Assembly (NCBI RefSeq): GCF_900143675.1
Contig: NZ_FRFC01000005.1
Location: 124,001 to 188,000 of the forward strand
Length of the DNA stretch: 64,000 nucleotides
From: Candidatus Nitrosotalea sinensis
Lineage (GTDB): Archaea; Thermoproteota; Nitrososphaeria; Nitrososphaerales; Nitrosopumilaceae
Reading direction: 5' to 3'
Shown: in pieces, positions 8,810 to 16,712 of the stretch
How positions within the stretch are numbered: the first letter of the stretch is position 1
Layout of the letters: every line of letters starts with the position of its first letter
Made by a program: the position numbers and the translations under genes
The notes under the pieces: generated by a model
What the model was told of the DNA's origin: nothing
Databases searched by the model: none
Seen by the model: the letters and a program-made list of their open reading frames with translations, nothing else

Positions 8810-10096
8810 TTAGATTCCCAAATATACTACAAACAGATAGTAAATTACCACATTTACAAGCGTAATAACTATGCCAATCTTGAAGAATTCAAGAAATGTA
8901 AATGCCTTTACTCCTCTTGATTCTGCTGCCTGGATTATGATTATTGTGCTTGCGGCTCCAAGTATTGTGAGGTTTCCTGCAATAGTCGATGAACATGCAA
9001 GCATCATCCATTGTACTATATGTGAACCAGTAAATCCTCCTGCAGACATGACCTGACTGTACAGTGCAACAAATGGAACATTGCTCAATACTTGACTAAC
9101 AGTTGTACTGTATACAGATATCACAGTACTGCTTTGAAAAACATTTTCAGGATTTGGCATGGGAAGATGTTTCAAGAATAAAGAGATTGCACCTGACGAC
9201 CATAATGCACTTGTGAGTACAAACATGGCCGCAAAAAATACCAGTATATGATAGTTCACACTTTTCAGTATTTCAAGTCGTCTGCTGCTTGCAGCATATA
9301 ATGTCATAGCACCAATTAATGACACCAGACTGATGCGTAGATCAAAAATATGCAGAAAAGACAGTATCTCAGATGCGAAAAATCCGCTGATTGTCAACAG
9401 CAATACAACTAGCGATATTTTAGCAAGTTTAGGATCCTCAATTGGTATACTTTCAAGTATGTTGTTGTTTTTGTAATTGACAGACATTTGCAACAAGTCT
9501 TTTTTAAAGTAAATTTTGAGAATATACCAGGTTACAAATAAGTTAAGAATTGTTGGGATTGCAAGGAATTTTATGAAATTTGTAAAGGGCAATGAAATCC
9601 CGCTTTGAACTGCAATCAACAGATTTTGTGGATTACCTATCGGTGTCATTGCACTTCCTATCGTTATTCCAAATGCAAGAGATAGTAGTAGAACTACCGG
9701 TCTTGTGCCAAGATGCTTTGACACATAGATAACAAGCGGGATTCCCACAAGGGCAATAGTATCATTTACTAGAAATGCAGAAAGTAGACCCATGCCCACA
9801 ACAAATGCCATCAGTAACAGTTCAGGAGTCTTTGCCTTTGCAAGCATCTTTGTGGCAACCACTTTGAGAAGACCAGATCTATCAAGAGAGGACACTATAC
9901 TGAACATACCAAACAAGAATAGTATGACATCTATCTGGATTGATTTTATTGCAGATTCGATATCTATTACTTGAAAGAGTACAACAAGTAATGCACCAAT
10001 TGACATTGCCACCCAAATAGGAACTCGGAATTTTATTCGCCCAACAATTAGAACATATACTATTGCAAAGATCGCCAGAGCCACATATTCTTTCAA
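8810..10096 (-). CDS. ArsB/NhaD (SLC13-like) ion transporter
   Basis: A 428-residue membrane protein with about 10-12 helices in two halves, as in the ion-transporter superfamily that includes ArsB, NhaD and SLC13 carriers. Conserved features are FLVNDTIALVGIPLVIY and the helix-hairpin signature GITIGSAMTPIGNPQNLLIA, with a second-half counterpart VLSNVPFVALY. It converges with the DMT transporter, leaving only five bases between the stops. The substrate could be arsenite, sodium/proton or a dicarboxylate. Its start lies 68 bases from the left target-site duplication of the casposon. Confidence 0.85.
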   Translation of the reverse strand: MKEYVALAIFAIVYVLIVGRIKFRVPIWVAMSIGALLVVLFQVIDIESAIKSIQIDVILFLFGMFSIVSSLDRSGLLKVVATKMLAKAKTPELLLMAFVVGMGLLSAFLVNDTIALVGIPLVIYVSKHLGTRPVVLLLSLAFGITIGSAMTPIGNPQNLLIAVQSGISLPFTNFIKFLAIPTILNLFVTWYILKIYFKKDLLQMSVNYKNNNILESIPIEDPKLAKISLVVLLLTISGFFASEILSFLHIFDLRISLVSLIGAMTLYAASSRRLEILKSVNYHILVFFAAMFVLTSALWSSGAISLFLKHLPMPNPENVFQSSTVISVYSTTVSQVLSNVPFVALYSQVMSAGGFTGSHIVQWMMLACSSTIAGNLTILGAASTIIIIQAAESRGVKAFTFLEFFKIGIVITLVNVVIYYLFVVYLGI

Positions 10097-10164
10097 TATG
10101 AAATTAAGAAGTCAGATGTGGTTTATTTCTTATTAATCAAATTTTGCAGAAACATCATAGACAA

Positions 10165-10178
10165 GACATAGAAATGGG
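10165..10178. repeat. Left target-site duplication of the casposon
   Basis: The sequence gacatagaaatggg is identical to 23701-23714. It directly abuts the outer end of the left inverted repeat, with no spare bases. The right copy includes the last four bases of the tRNA-Pro gene, so this left copy is the duplicated fragment. Confidence 0.93.
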
Positions 10179-10212
10179 GGGGTATAGATGGGGACATGCC
10201 GTTTGACCTTTT
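10179..10212 (+). repeat. Left terminal inverted repeat of the casposon
   Basis: Starts ggggtatagatgggg and continues with the core acatgccgtttgacctttt. It is the reverse complement of 23667-23700 with a single mismatch (t for a at the seventh base). The perfect inner match is 26 bp. It is presumably bound and cleaved by the Cas1 casposase. Confidence 0.94.
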
Positions 10213-10286
10213 TTCAGACTAAAAACGAAAGCAAGAACTTTGATTATACTGAAACATGATTTATCGAAGAGAGATTAATCTAGAAG

Positions 10287-10601
10287 ATGTGTTTACCAGA
10301 TACAATGGATGTGTACAAGGATCCTCATAAATTTGAAAAAGAACTTGCAAAGATTAATGCCCAATTAACTATCGTAGCAACTGGAGGTTCGGTCTTTGCA
10401 ATCTTTGGAGTTTCTTTATTCATTTTGGGTGTTACGACTGGTTTTGATGCCATCTCAAAAACTGGTGAAGTAATGACCCTTCTTACCATCATTAGCAACG
10501 TTTACTCTCAGTTTGGGATTTTCATATTTTTTATAGGCATTTCAGTTCTAGTTTTGGCTCAGTTTTTGATTCCTCGCAAAATCGACAAGCTGAAGTATTA
10601 G
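10287..10601 (+). CDS. Small two-helix membrane protein in casposon
   Basis: A 104-residue protein of unknown function. A short charged N terminus is followed by two hydrophobic helices (around VATGGSVFAIFGVSLFILGV and FGIFIFFIGISVLVLAQFL) and a basic C terminus. The ATG at 10305 (MDVYKDPHKFEKEL) is an equally plausible start. It is the first gene inside the left terminal repeat. No recognised family. Confidence 0.6.
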   Translation: MCLPDTMDVYKDPHKFEKELAKINAQLTIVATGGSVFAIFGVSLFILGVTTGFDAISKTGEVMTLLTIISNVYSQFGIFIFFIGISVLVLAQFLIPRKIDKLKY

Positions 10602-10611
10602 ATGTAAAAAA

Positions 10612-10905
10612 TCAATCAGAAACTTCTCTAAGATCCATATTTGGAATTATGATTGAATCTCCTTTTGTAGGGTCTAAATCTACGTTCTTGGTGGCTTCTC
10701 TTATACTGTCAAATGTTTTGACTGAACTTTCATGATATGTGCATTTTATATCATGAGAAAGAGCTTTCATGCATTTGTGAATTACTTCCTCTTCTGATTC
10801 TGCAAAATCTACAATTGCCCTGTTGGCATCCTCCATTATGTAAAAAGAGGGATTTTTCATTTCTAGGAGTTGCTTTATTGCATATTTTAGAATAATAACT
10901 GTCAT
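10612..10905 (-). CDS. Hypothetical protein in casposon
   Basis: A 97-residue soluble protein, acidic and mostly helical, with no cysteine pair, no transmembrane helix and no motif that I recognise. It converges with the two-helix protein gene, 10 bases apart. Codon use looks like that of its neighbours, which is the main reason to keep it. Confidence 0.5.
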   Translation of the reverse strand: MTVIILKYAIKQLLEMKNPSFYIMEDANRAIVDFAESEEEVIHKCMKALSHDIKCTYHESSVKTFDSIREATKNVDLDPTKGDSIIIPNMDLREVSD

Positions 10906-11064
10906 ATGATTTGTTCTAGATTTTTGTGGTTTTAAGATTTTATGTTATTTTGTATTTGGAAGATATCCTCTTATTTCATAGTAATTCCATTTGATCATAT
11001 ATCAAAGCATGAATGAAAGTAAGAACCAAAAATTGTTTAAATTAATCAAGCGCTAATCAAAAAC

Positions 11065-11511
11065 ATGATAATTGAAGGCATTATACTCATAATAAAATTA
11101 CTAAGTGGAAAAGGAGTGATAGGTTCGATAAGTGGTGCATCAGCTGGTACAGCTGCTAGTACAATTGCCAAGAGTACAATATTTGCAAAATCTGGTTTAA
11201 CGGGTGAAATTGGTTCTAATGCAATCGGGATAGGAATTGGTGAAAAGGTTGGTAATTCAATTGAACAATACAGGGAAAGACGCAAGTCATTTTATTCTAA
11301 ATGGCCAAAATCACAAAGAGAATTTGAGAAAAGAAATAAGGAAGAAGGAAAACGACTGGAGAAGTCTATGAAAGCGATGGAAAAGAATAGAGAGAAAAGA
11401 AATAAGGAAGAAGGAAAACGACTGGAGAAGTCTATGAAAGCGATGGAAAAGAATAGAGAGAAAAGAAATAAGGAAGAAGGAAAACGACTGAAAAAACTAA
11501 TGAGTGCATGA
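11065..11511 (+). CDS. Repeat-containing coiled-coil protein with glycine-rich hydrophobic N terminus
   Basis: A 148-residue protein. Residues of about 1-65 are glycine/alanine-rich and hydrophobic (GSISGASAGTAASTIAKS), like a membrane-inserting hairpin. Residues of about 85-148 are a strongly basic charged helix made of 22-residue repeats of the type EKRNKEEGKRLEKSMKAMEK, about two and a half copies. The repeats are exact at DNA level (66 bp), so they arose recently by tandem duplication. A membrane-active or coiled-coil role is an inference only. The gene lies in the left, accessory half of the casposon. Confidence 0.6.
   Translation: MIIEGIILIIKLLSGKGVIGSISGASAGTAASTIAKSTIFAKSGLTGEIGSNAIGIGIGEKVGNSIEQYRERRKSFYSKWPKSQREFEKRNKEEGKRLEKSMKAMEKNREKRNKEEGKRLEKSMKAMEKNREKRNKEEGKRLKKLMSA
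11326..11490 (+). repeat. 66-bp in-frame tandem repeat, about 2.5 copies
   Basis: Copies begin at 11326, 11392 and 11458. The first two are identical over their length, and the third diverges after about 33 bases. The period of 66 is a multiple of three and of the 22-residue helical unit, so copy-number change keeps the reading frame. Confidence 0.9.
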
Positions 11512-11535
11512 ATCAATTTATATGATTTTTTTTAC

Positions 11536-12498
11536 TTACGGATGAGTTAGAACCATATCTTTAAGTTTCATTTTTCGTATCGCGCGTTTTCCGCTCATAA
11601 CCGTAATAGTCGGATTTGTATTTCCAACATCTTGTGGCAATAGTACGTTTCCACCTCCACCAGATCTAATATGTCTTGGAAGTATACTGTTATCATCCCA
11701 CCATTTGCATGGGTCTTTGTTACATAAAATGAGGCATGCTTCTACGGTCTTGCTTGGATGTAGTATTCTCACGTATTCTTTTCCATTTTCAAAAAATTTC
11801 TCCAAGGTAAAATTATGCATCATATTCTTTCTCGTACTTTTCTTCTTCAATAATTTTAGTTCGATGAGCGATTTTTTAATATTTTTATGATATCCCAGCA
11901 TTTTTCTTGCTACTTTGAGACTCTTGGTTCCTTTTTGAGTATTGCAAGAACGATGTGAGAGTTTTACATTAGTTAGATCTGTAGCTCCTCCTTTAGCAAA
12001 GGCTTGAGTATGTTCAAATTCTGTGTCTGATATTCCGTGAAGTTTTCGTCCGCAAAGATTGCACATGTGAGGATTCAAGTCCCAGCATTTTTTTTCTTGT
12101 GCATGTGTTAAGTTTCTAGGTTTTTTGGTATTCTTGATTTTGGTTTTATGGATCTTAAGATCTTTTAACAAATCAATACTGTCATAGATGGACTGAAGAT
12201 TTTTCAGATCCTTGTCCATCCTATACCTAAAATCATGTACCATTTCATCAAGATCCCTTTCACCACTTGATAAAGTAGGTGTCAGATAATGAAATTGTTT
12301 TACTAGAATTTGATTATCATCAATTAATTCAAGTAAATTCTTAGTTTTGTCATACCATTTACTTCGTTGAATGTTGGCTGCTTTCAGATCACTTTCAGAA
12401 AATATATTGTATTTCTGAATGGTACGACCTTGTCTTAATTGCAGATCTATTCTTTTATGTGCTTCTTCTATTGGAATTGTGAATTTAGGACGAACCAA
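11536..12498 (-). CDS. HNH endonuclease (casposon-encoded)
   Basis: A 320-residue protein whose middle holds a classical HNH nuclease with a zinc-binding CxxC (C146, C149). The active-site strand EFEHTQAF (H163), N177 in DLTNVKL, and SHRSCN (H182, C185) follow in the usual spacing. The N-terminal 130 residues are helical, and the C-terminal 110 residues are of unknown fold with a GGGGN loop. HNH nucleases are frequent casposon genes; their role in transposition or replication is not established. The motifs are complete, so the enzyme should be active. Alternative roles are DNA processing for the element or anti-host or anti-phage nuclease. Confidence 0.85.
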   Translation of the reverse strand: MVRPKFTIPIEEAHKRIDLQLRQGRTIQKYNIFSESDLKAANIQRSKWYDKTKNLLELIDDNQILVKQFHYLTPTLSSGERDLDEMVHDFRYRMDKDLKNLQSIYDSIDLLKDLKIHKTKIKNTKKPRNLTHAQEKKCWDLNPHMCNLCGRKLHGISDTEFEHTQAFAKGGATDLTNVKLSHRSCNTQKGTKSLKVARKMLGYHKNIKKSLIELKLLKKKSTRKNMMHNFTLEKFFENGKEYVRILHPSKTVEACLILCNKDPCKWWDDNSILPRHIRSGGGGNVLLPQDVGNTNPTITVMSGKRAIRKMKLKDMVLTHP

Positions 12499-12550
12499 GA
12501 ACTATTGATCATTTATTCATCTACATAATAAAGAGAATCACAACATTGAC

Positions 12551-13372
12551 TCATACCTGTAAATAATTGCATTTCCCTTTTAATTCTCCCTCGTATCTAA
12601 TAATCTGATTTAATGAATTTCTTAAATCGGAAAGCAAGGATAGTGATTTTTTAGATATTTCTTTTAATGGATTTGTCAGTTCGGTTATTTCCGGTTTATT
12701 GACTATTTCTTTTATTACTGGCAATGTACCGTTTTTAGAGGATACATTGTATAGATTTGGCCAACGTTTTATATCGTCATGAAAAATGCAATTTAAAGCA
12801 ACGGCCACGGTCATGCTTATTTTATTTTGTTCATTTTGTTGCACGTTAATTGATCTTTCTAATTCATCAAAGAGTTTCAGTACAAGAACATTGAATTTCT
12901 CATGGTAAATGGGATAACTTTCATCTATATACTTCTGAACTATTCCTATCTGTTTTTTAATTTCTGGATAATGATTATCCAAATCATTGTATAACACGTT
13001 ATCTAGGAATATCATTTCATTTCCATATGAAGAACTTGAATTAATTATTGAAACCCACAGTTTGACATCCATTGTTTCTTTTAACTCCCGATCATTCATT
13101 AAATCTAGAAGAGATTGTTTTCCATATAGCGTGGATTCATCTATGCGAAAATGACTTGTGACATTATCAACACCATTTACAAGTAATTCTAAACAATTCT
13201 TTTTGATTTTGTCAAAATGGATTTGACGCGCTTGACTAGTTTTCTTTATTTTTTCAGATCTATGTGGACTTGTCCACGCGATTAGACTAGACATTACAAT
13301 TGCTATGACTGAAATTGCAAGAGATGCGATACTAAATACAAGGCTTGCATTCCATGAAAAATCTGTTCCCAT
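12551..13372 (-). CDS. Hypothetical protein with N-terminal membrane anchor
   Basis: A 273-residue protein with one hydrophobic helix near the N terminus (SIASLAISVIAIVMSSLIAW, residues about 15-34) followed by a long charged, mostly helical cytoplasmic domain. I recognise no catalytic motif. It lies in a minus-strand run with the HNH gene and the next membrane protein gene, with gaps of 52 and 65 bases. It is probably accessory cargo. Confidence 0.65.
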   Translation of the reverse strand: MGTDFSWNASLVFSIASLAISVIAIVMSSLIAWTSPHRSEKIKKTSQARQIHFDKIKKNCLELLVNGVDNVTSHFRIDESTLYGKQSLLDLMNDRELKETMDVKLWVSIINSSSSYGNEMIFLDNVLYNDLDNHYPEIKKQIGIVQKYIDESYPIYHEKFNVLVLKLFDELERSINVQQNEQNKISMTVAVALNCIFHDDIKRWPNLYNVSSKNGTLPVIKEIVNKPEITELTNPLKEISKKSLSLLSDLRNSLNQIIRYEGELKGKCNYLQV

Positions 13373-13437
13373 AACTCCATAAATAAGTCAGTCCAAATTA
13401 TATCTTGATTTGATCCTTTCAGAGATTTATGTGATTA

Positions 13438-14097
13438 TTAGTATTTTTTATCAAGTTCGGCATATGTTCTATCATTGAGTTCTACTAACTCTGTTATGAT
13501 TTTATGTCGTAGATCTTTTATGACTAATTTTTCCATCCAATATTCTTGTAAATCTTTTTCAGATAAATAATTGAGAATTTTATTGGTTGAATAAAACGTC
13601 AAAAAAGGTAACATGACAATTAATCCAAATACTATCGAAATGATTTCAAATACGATGGCAAAATCAGGCGATATTACATTTGACCAATTGGATGCTATTA
13701 TGGCTATTACGCCTACCACAACACCCAATATGCCCAAAAAATTATCTGTAAATCTCTTTTCCAAAGAAGGAAGTTTGGGTATTTCTGCCAAATATTCATT
13801 TATTGTCTTCATTGCCTCTTTAGAAAATTCATTACTTCGTTCAGTTCGCCAGTAGTTTATTTCATGTAATCTTAAGATATTGATTAACGTAGAGCGAATA
13901 TCTTTCCTAATTCGATTCGAAGCAAAAGGTAAATCATACGTATTTGTTGAAAATATTTTAAACCACTTCCATCCTGCAACTCGTTTAAGAAATTTATATT
14001 TCTGAAGGAACCGTTTGTCTCCTGATCCTCTATTTGCTACAGAACGTAACTTGTCATATTTTTCTAATAGCTTCTTCAGATCATCATTATTATGCAC
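13438..14097 (-). CDS. Hypothetical two-helix membrane protein
   Basis: A 219-residue protein. A basic helical N-terminal half is followed by two membrane helices (around NFLGILGVVVGVIAIIAS and FEIISIVFGLIVMLPFL) and a charged helical tail. The pattern of two central helices flanked by helical cytoplasmic domains resembles the general form of pore-forming effector proteins, but I see no diagnostic motif. It lies 39 bases downstream of cas1 on the same strand and could be co-transcribed with it. Confidence 0.65.
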   Translation of the reverse strand: MHNNDDLKKLLEKYDKLRSVANRGSGDKRFLQKYKFLKRVAGWKWFKIFSTNTYDLPFASNRIRKDIRSTLINILRLHEINYWRTERSNEFSKEAMKTINEYLAEIPKLPSLEKRFTDNFLGILGVVVGVIAIIASNWSNVISPDFAIVFEIISIVFGLIVMLPFLTFYSTNKILNYLSEKDLQEYWMEKLVIKDLRHKIITELVELNDRTYAELDKKY

Positions 14098-14136
14098 GTA
14101 TAATTTTATGTGATCACCTATTTAAAATTAAATTAA

Positions 14137-15363
14137 TTATTGAATTTTCGATAAAATCTTATCATAAATTTTGATATTCTTTCCTTCTACAATATTCTTC
14201 TTCACATACCAAAGTGTACTCTTGTTGATTCCAAGTTTCTTTCGTTGATCAGGTGTCATCTTCAATATTTTTTCCTTCAATGATATGGTATCATCGTCTT
14301 TAATTTTAAATTCTGTAATTTTCAAATCTAGTTTATTGCTTTTCTCTGAAATAAAATTTGCAAATTCCTGTATTTTGTAAAATAAGACATTATCATAGGT
14401 ATAATTTTTTCCTCGAAATGGAACCTTGGTATTGAAATTGTTCTTTATCTTTTCAATCAATAACTTTGCAGTTGTTTCTCGTAATCTGATATGATAATTT
14501 TCAGTCACTATAAAATCTGATTTTTTCAACTTACTATCATCCAACAACCGGATAACAGAATAATCGATAATCCATCTGAACAACTCCTGAAAATCATACA
14601 CTAGTGCAGTCTTGGCATATGTTGTTTCATGTAAAAATCCAATGACAGGATCAAGTCCTACAGAGTTTAGAGATTTTCTGACTCTGGATTCCAGTATGGC
14701 ATACCCGTAGTTTAGCAATGCATTGACCTCGTCTGACGCATTGACATTCCATGAACTTGACTTGTTCATCCTTCCTACAAATTTGAATTCTGGGGCCAAT
14801 TTTGTGACTAGTTTTTTGAATTGATCAAGGTGAATCTGTGCAATCCTTCCCTCAAAATTCATCAGTTTTTTCAGCTTGTCTGAAATTGGTCTATTTTCAT
14901 CCCTTGAATTTATGGCATAGTTTTGGATTTCATGATCAAACTGTGATTTTACTAGGTTGTATTGTATTACATCATAGAACCGTGACAGTTCCCTAATCAG
15001 ATTCACAGAACTTGAAATTTTGCTATTGACAAGTTCTAGAGCAATTTGGAATCTAGCGGCATCATCCAGGTGCTTTTGATACTGTTTTATGCGTAATTTT
15101 CCCAACTTGGGTTCCTGTGGAAGTGTTATTCCGAGCAGGTTTCCATTCCAGTTTAAGAGAGTTAGATTAATGTCGTGTTTCATTAGCCACCGCATTGATT
15201 CGAAAGTAATGGTTCCAGTATGCCCGTCTACGATGATACTATCATGATCTATTTGATGCGGGTAAAATTCTAATTTTTCATTCTTTAATTTATTTTGAAT
15301 TATCAGATTTCGTTTCTCTACGTTGATTGAAGTTCCAAATCCTGACACCAATAATGGATCCAT
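14137..15363 (-). CDS. cas1: Cas1 family transposase (casposase) with C-terminal HTH-like tail
   Basis: A 408-residue Cas1. The N-terminal beta domain (about 1-90) is followed by the all-helical catalytic domain. Metal ligands are present: E171 in FEGRIA, H245 in GFLHE, and D257 with E260 in VYDFQELFRW, alongside the family block LNYGYAILESRV at 217-228. Residues of about 365-392 (SLKEKILKMTPDQ, LGINKSTLWYVKK) form an extra helix-turn-helix-like segment, typical of casposon but not of CRISPR Cas1. It integrates the transposon ends at the tRNA-Pro target, creating the 14-bp duplication. No cas2 accompanies it. The start MDPLLVSGFG fits the usual N terminus. Confidence 0.95.
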   Translation of the reverse strand: MDPLLVSGFGTSINVEKRNLIIQNKLKNEKLEFYPHQIDHDSIIVDGHTGTITFESMRWLMKHDINLTLLNWNGNLLGITLPQEPKLGKLRIKQYQKHLDDAARFQIALELVNSKISSSVNLIRELSRFYDVIQYNLVKSQFDHEIQNYAINSRDENRPISDKLKKLMNFEGRIAQIHLDQFKKLVTKLAPEFKFVGRMNKSSSWNVNASDEVNALLNYGYAILESRVRKSLNSVGLDPVIGFLHETTYAKTALVYDFQELFRWIIDYSVIRLLDDSKLKKSDFIVTENYHIRLRETTAKLLIEKIKNNFNTKVPFRGKNYTYDNVLFYKIQEFANFISEKSNKLDLKITEFKIKDDDTISLKEKILKMTPDQRKKLGINKSTLWYVKKNIVEGKNIKIYDKILSKIQ

Positions 15364-15414
15364 TCCAATTTATCTTGTAGATCATGCATAAAGATCTTTG
15401 GATAAATAGATACA

Positions 15415-15546
15415 TCCAATAATCCAGCACGGATAATCCAATAATCCAGCACGGATAATCCAATAATCCAGCACGGATAATCCAATAATCCAGCACGGAT
15501 AATCCAATAATCCAGCACGGATAATCCAATAATCCAGCACGGATAA
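15415..15546. repeat. Six perfect 22-bp tandem repeats between divergent cas1 and HTH-polB operons
   Basis: Six head-to-tail copies of 22 bp with no spacer between them. Each unit contains the dyad ATCCAGCACGGAT (ATCC-N5-GGAT), and the junction of units gives a second dyad GGATAATCC. The array starts 52 bases upstream of the cas1 start codon and about 300 bases upstream of the HTH protein. It is not a CRISPR array. It may be an iteron-like binding site for the element's HTH protein, Cas1 or polymerase, and may serve as operator or replication origin. Confidence 0.9.
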
Positions 15547-15565
15547 TGGGCGGTTTTATCAATTC

Positions 15566-15626
15566 CCGCCTGATAGTTTGAGATTACCGTCTTGTTTTGT
15601 TTGTTGACCGTCAGAATATCAGGCGG
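15566..15626. promoter_or_regulatory. Inverted repeat next to the 22-bp array (possible regulatory or origin structure)
   Basis: CCGCCTGATA (15566-15575) and its perfect complement TATCAGGCGG (15617-15626) enclose 41 bases that themselves contain ACCGTC twice in direct orientation. It lies in the divergent intergenic region of the casposon, just beyond the tandem array. It could be a second operator or part of an origin; function is inferred from position only. Confidence 0.5.
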
Positions 15627-15849
15627 TATGATGATATTGTACATACGTATCGCCAAGATGTAACAATAATCCGCACAATGTTGTTTGATTATACATTGGA
15701 TGAGATCTTAGCATGAGATTCTGGATAAATCCGATTTTGAGATCTAAATGTACGATTTTAAGACCCAAACAGAGTATAAATTAGATTATTCCGATTATTT
15801 GGACCGAAACGCGGACTTTATCTTCTTGATCGTTTTATGGTTGATCCTA

Positions 15850-16386
15850 ATGGCTAAAAAACCGAAACAGAAAAAACTCTTTGCAAGAAAAATAAGCAAG
15901 AAGACACACAGAGTTTTAAAAATTGATTTTGATAAATTAACACCAAAACAGAATGCAAATTATGAAGACTCACTTGTTGTTCTCAATAAAATAAAATACG
16001 GTTTATCATTAACTGTAGCATCCAAGCAAGTTGGAATTTCGCCTCAAACTGTTAAACGATATGTTGGCTCTGCATTAAAATTACAAAATCATAAATGGAT
16101 TGCAAAATCATTGGACAGGCTGTTAAGAGAAGTTAGAATTTATGAAAAAGGAAAACAGGTCTGGATAACAGTACGTGGAATAAAGCAAGCAAAAATAATT
16201 GGACAGTATCATTCAGCAATTGGAAGATTATCACAAGGCCAATCTGTACTGAAACCATTTACAAAAATCAAGATCAAGGATGCAAGTGGAAAGATTCATC
16301 ATCTTGAAACAGACATTACAAAGATTCTTGCTATTTTAGAACAACAGGAAGATGCAGAATTTTATTCAATCTATGGGAGAAAATAA
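15850..16386 (+). CDS. Helix-turn-helix DNA-binding protein of the casposon
   Basis: A 178-residue basic protein. A lysine-rich N terminus precedes a helix-turn-helix at about residues 53-73 (SLTVASKQVGISPQTVKRYVG). The frame is open back to 15748, but that extension would encode an implausible hydrophobic leader, whereas the ATG at 15850 (MAKKPKQKK) gives a normal DNA-binding protein. Genes for HTH proteins are regularly found beside cas1 in casposons. It is the first gene of the plus-strand operon and the best candidate to bind the tandem repeats upstream. Confidence 0.8.
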   Translation: MAKKPKQKKLFARKISKKTHRVLKIDFDKLTPKQNANYEDSLVVLNKIKYGLSLTVASKQVGISPQTVKRYVGSALKLQNHKWIAKSLDRLLREVRIYEKGKQVWITVRGIKQAKIIGQYHSAIGRLSQGQSVLKPFTKIKIKDASGKIHHLETDITKILAILEQQEDAEFYSIYGRK

Positions 16387-16388
16387 AA

Positions 16389-16712
16389 TTGGATAATGCT
16401 CTTGATTCCATTGAACAACTTGTCAAGGAAAACAAGTGGCTAGAACAATTCTTTGAAGGTCAAGGTTGCTGCATATGGTGTTTTCATTCTGATCCTTTTG
16501 ATTTGGAAGACAATCATGTGGGTGGAAAAGTCAATAGTGATTTTACATTATCCATGTGCCGAAATTGTCACGGCAAGTTTTCAAGAAAACAGTATGGCTG
16601 GCCAAAAGGATGGTCAAGGAAAAACAAGAGCGAGCGGCAAAAAACAGCATGCCTTTTGATCGGACTGGGCGACATCATTCGAGGAATGGGGGAAAGGATG
16701 TACCATGAATGA
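16389..16712 (+). CDS. Small HNH-type zinc protein of the casposon
   Basis: A 107-residue protein starting at TTG two bases after the HTH gene stop. It has a compact HNH-like core: C28 and C31 (CIWC), then LEDNHVGGK with N42-H43, then CRNCHGKFSRKQ with C57, C60 and H61. The two CxxC pairs would bind zinc, and the H43 strand resembles the HNH active-site strand. Its end overlaps the start of polB by eight bases, so the two are translationally coupled. It is likely a nuclease or DNA-binding cofactor for replication; this is inferred. Confidence 0.75.
   Translation: MDNALDSIEQLVKENKWLEQFFEGQGCCIWCFHSDPFDLEDNHVGGKVNSDFTLSMCRNCHGKFSRKQYGWPKGWSRKNKSERQKTACLLIGLGDIIRGMGERMYHE

Noticed and set aside
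14137-15363. Cas1 as part of a CRISPR-Cas locus
   Set aside because: Terminal repeats, target duplication, PolB partner and the C-terminal HTH-like tail point to a casposase; no other cas gene is present.
15415-15546. CRISPR array beside cas1
   Set aside because: The 22-bp units are directly adjacent with no variable spacers, and there is no cas2 or effector. It is a simple tandem array inside a casposon.
15290-15656. Open frames reading through the 22-bp array (repetitive Cys-Trp-Ile-Ile peptides)
   Set aside because: They are by-products of a repeat whose length is not a multiple of three; two frames give the same nonsense repeat and no start context.
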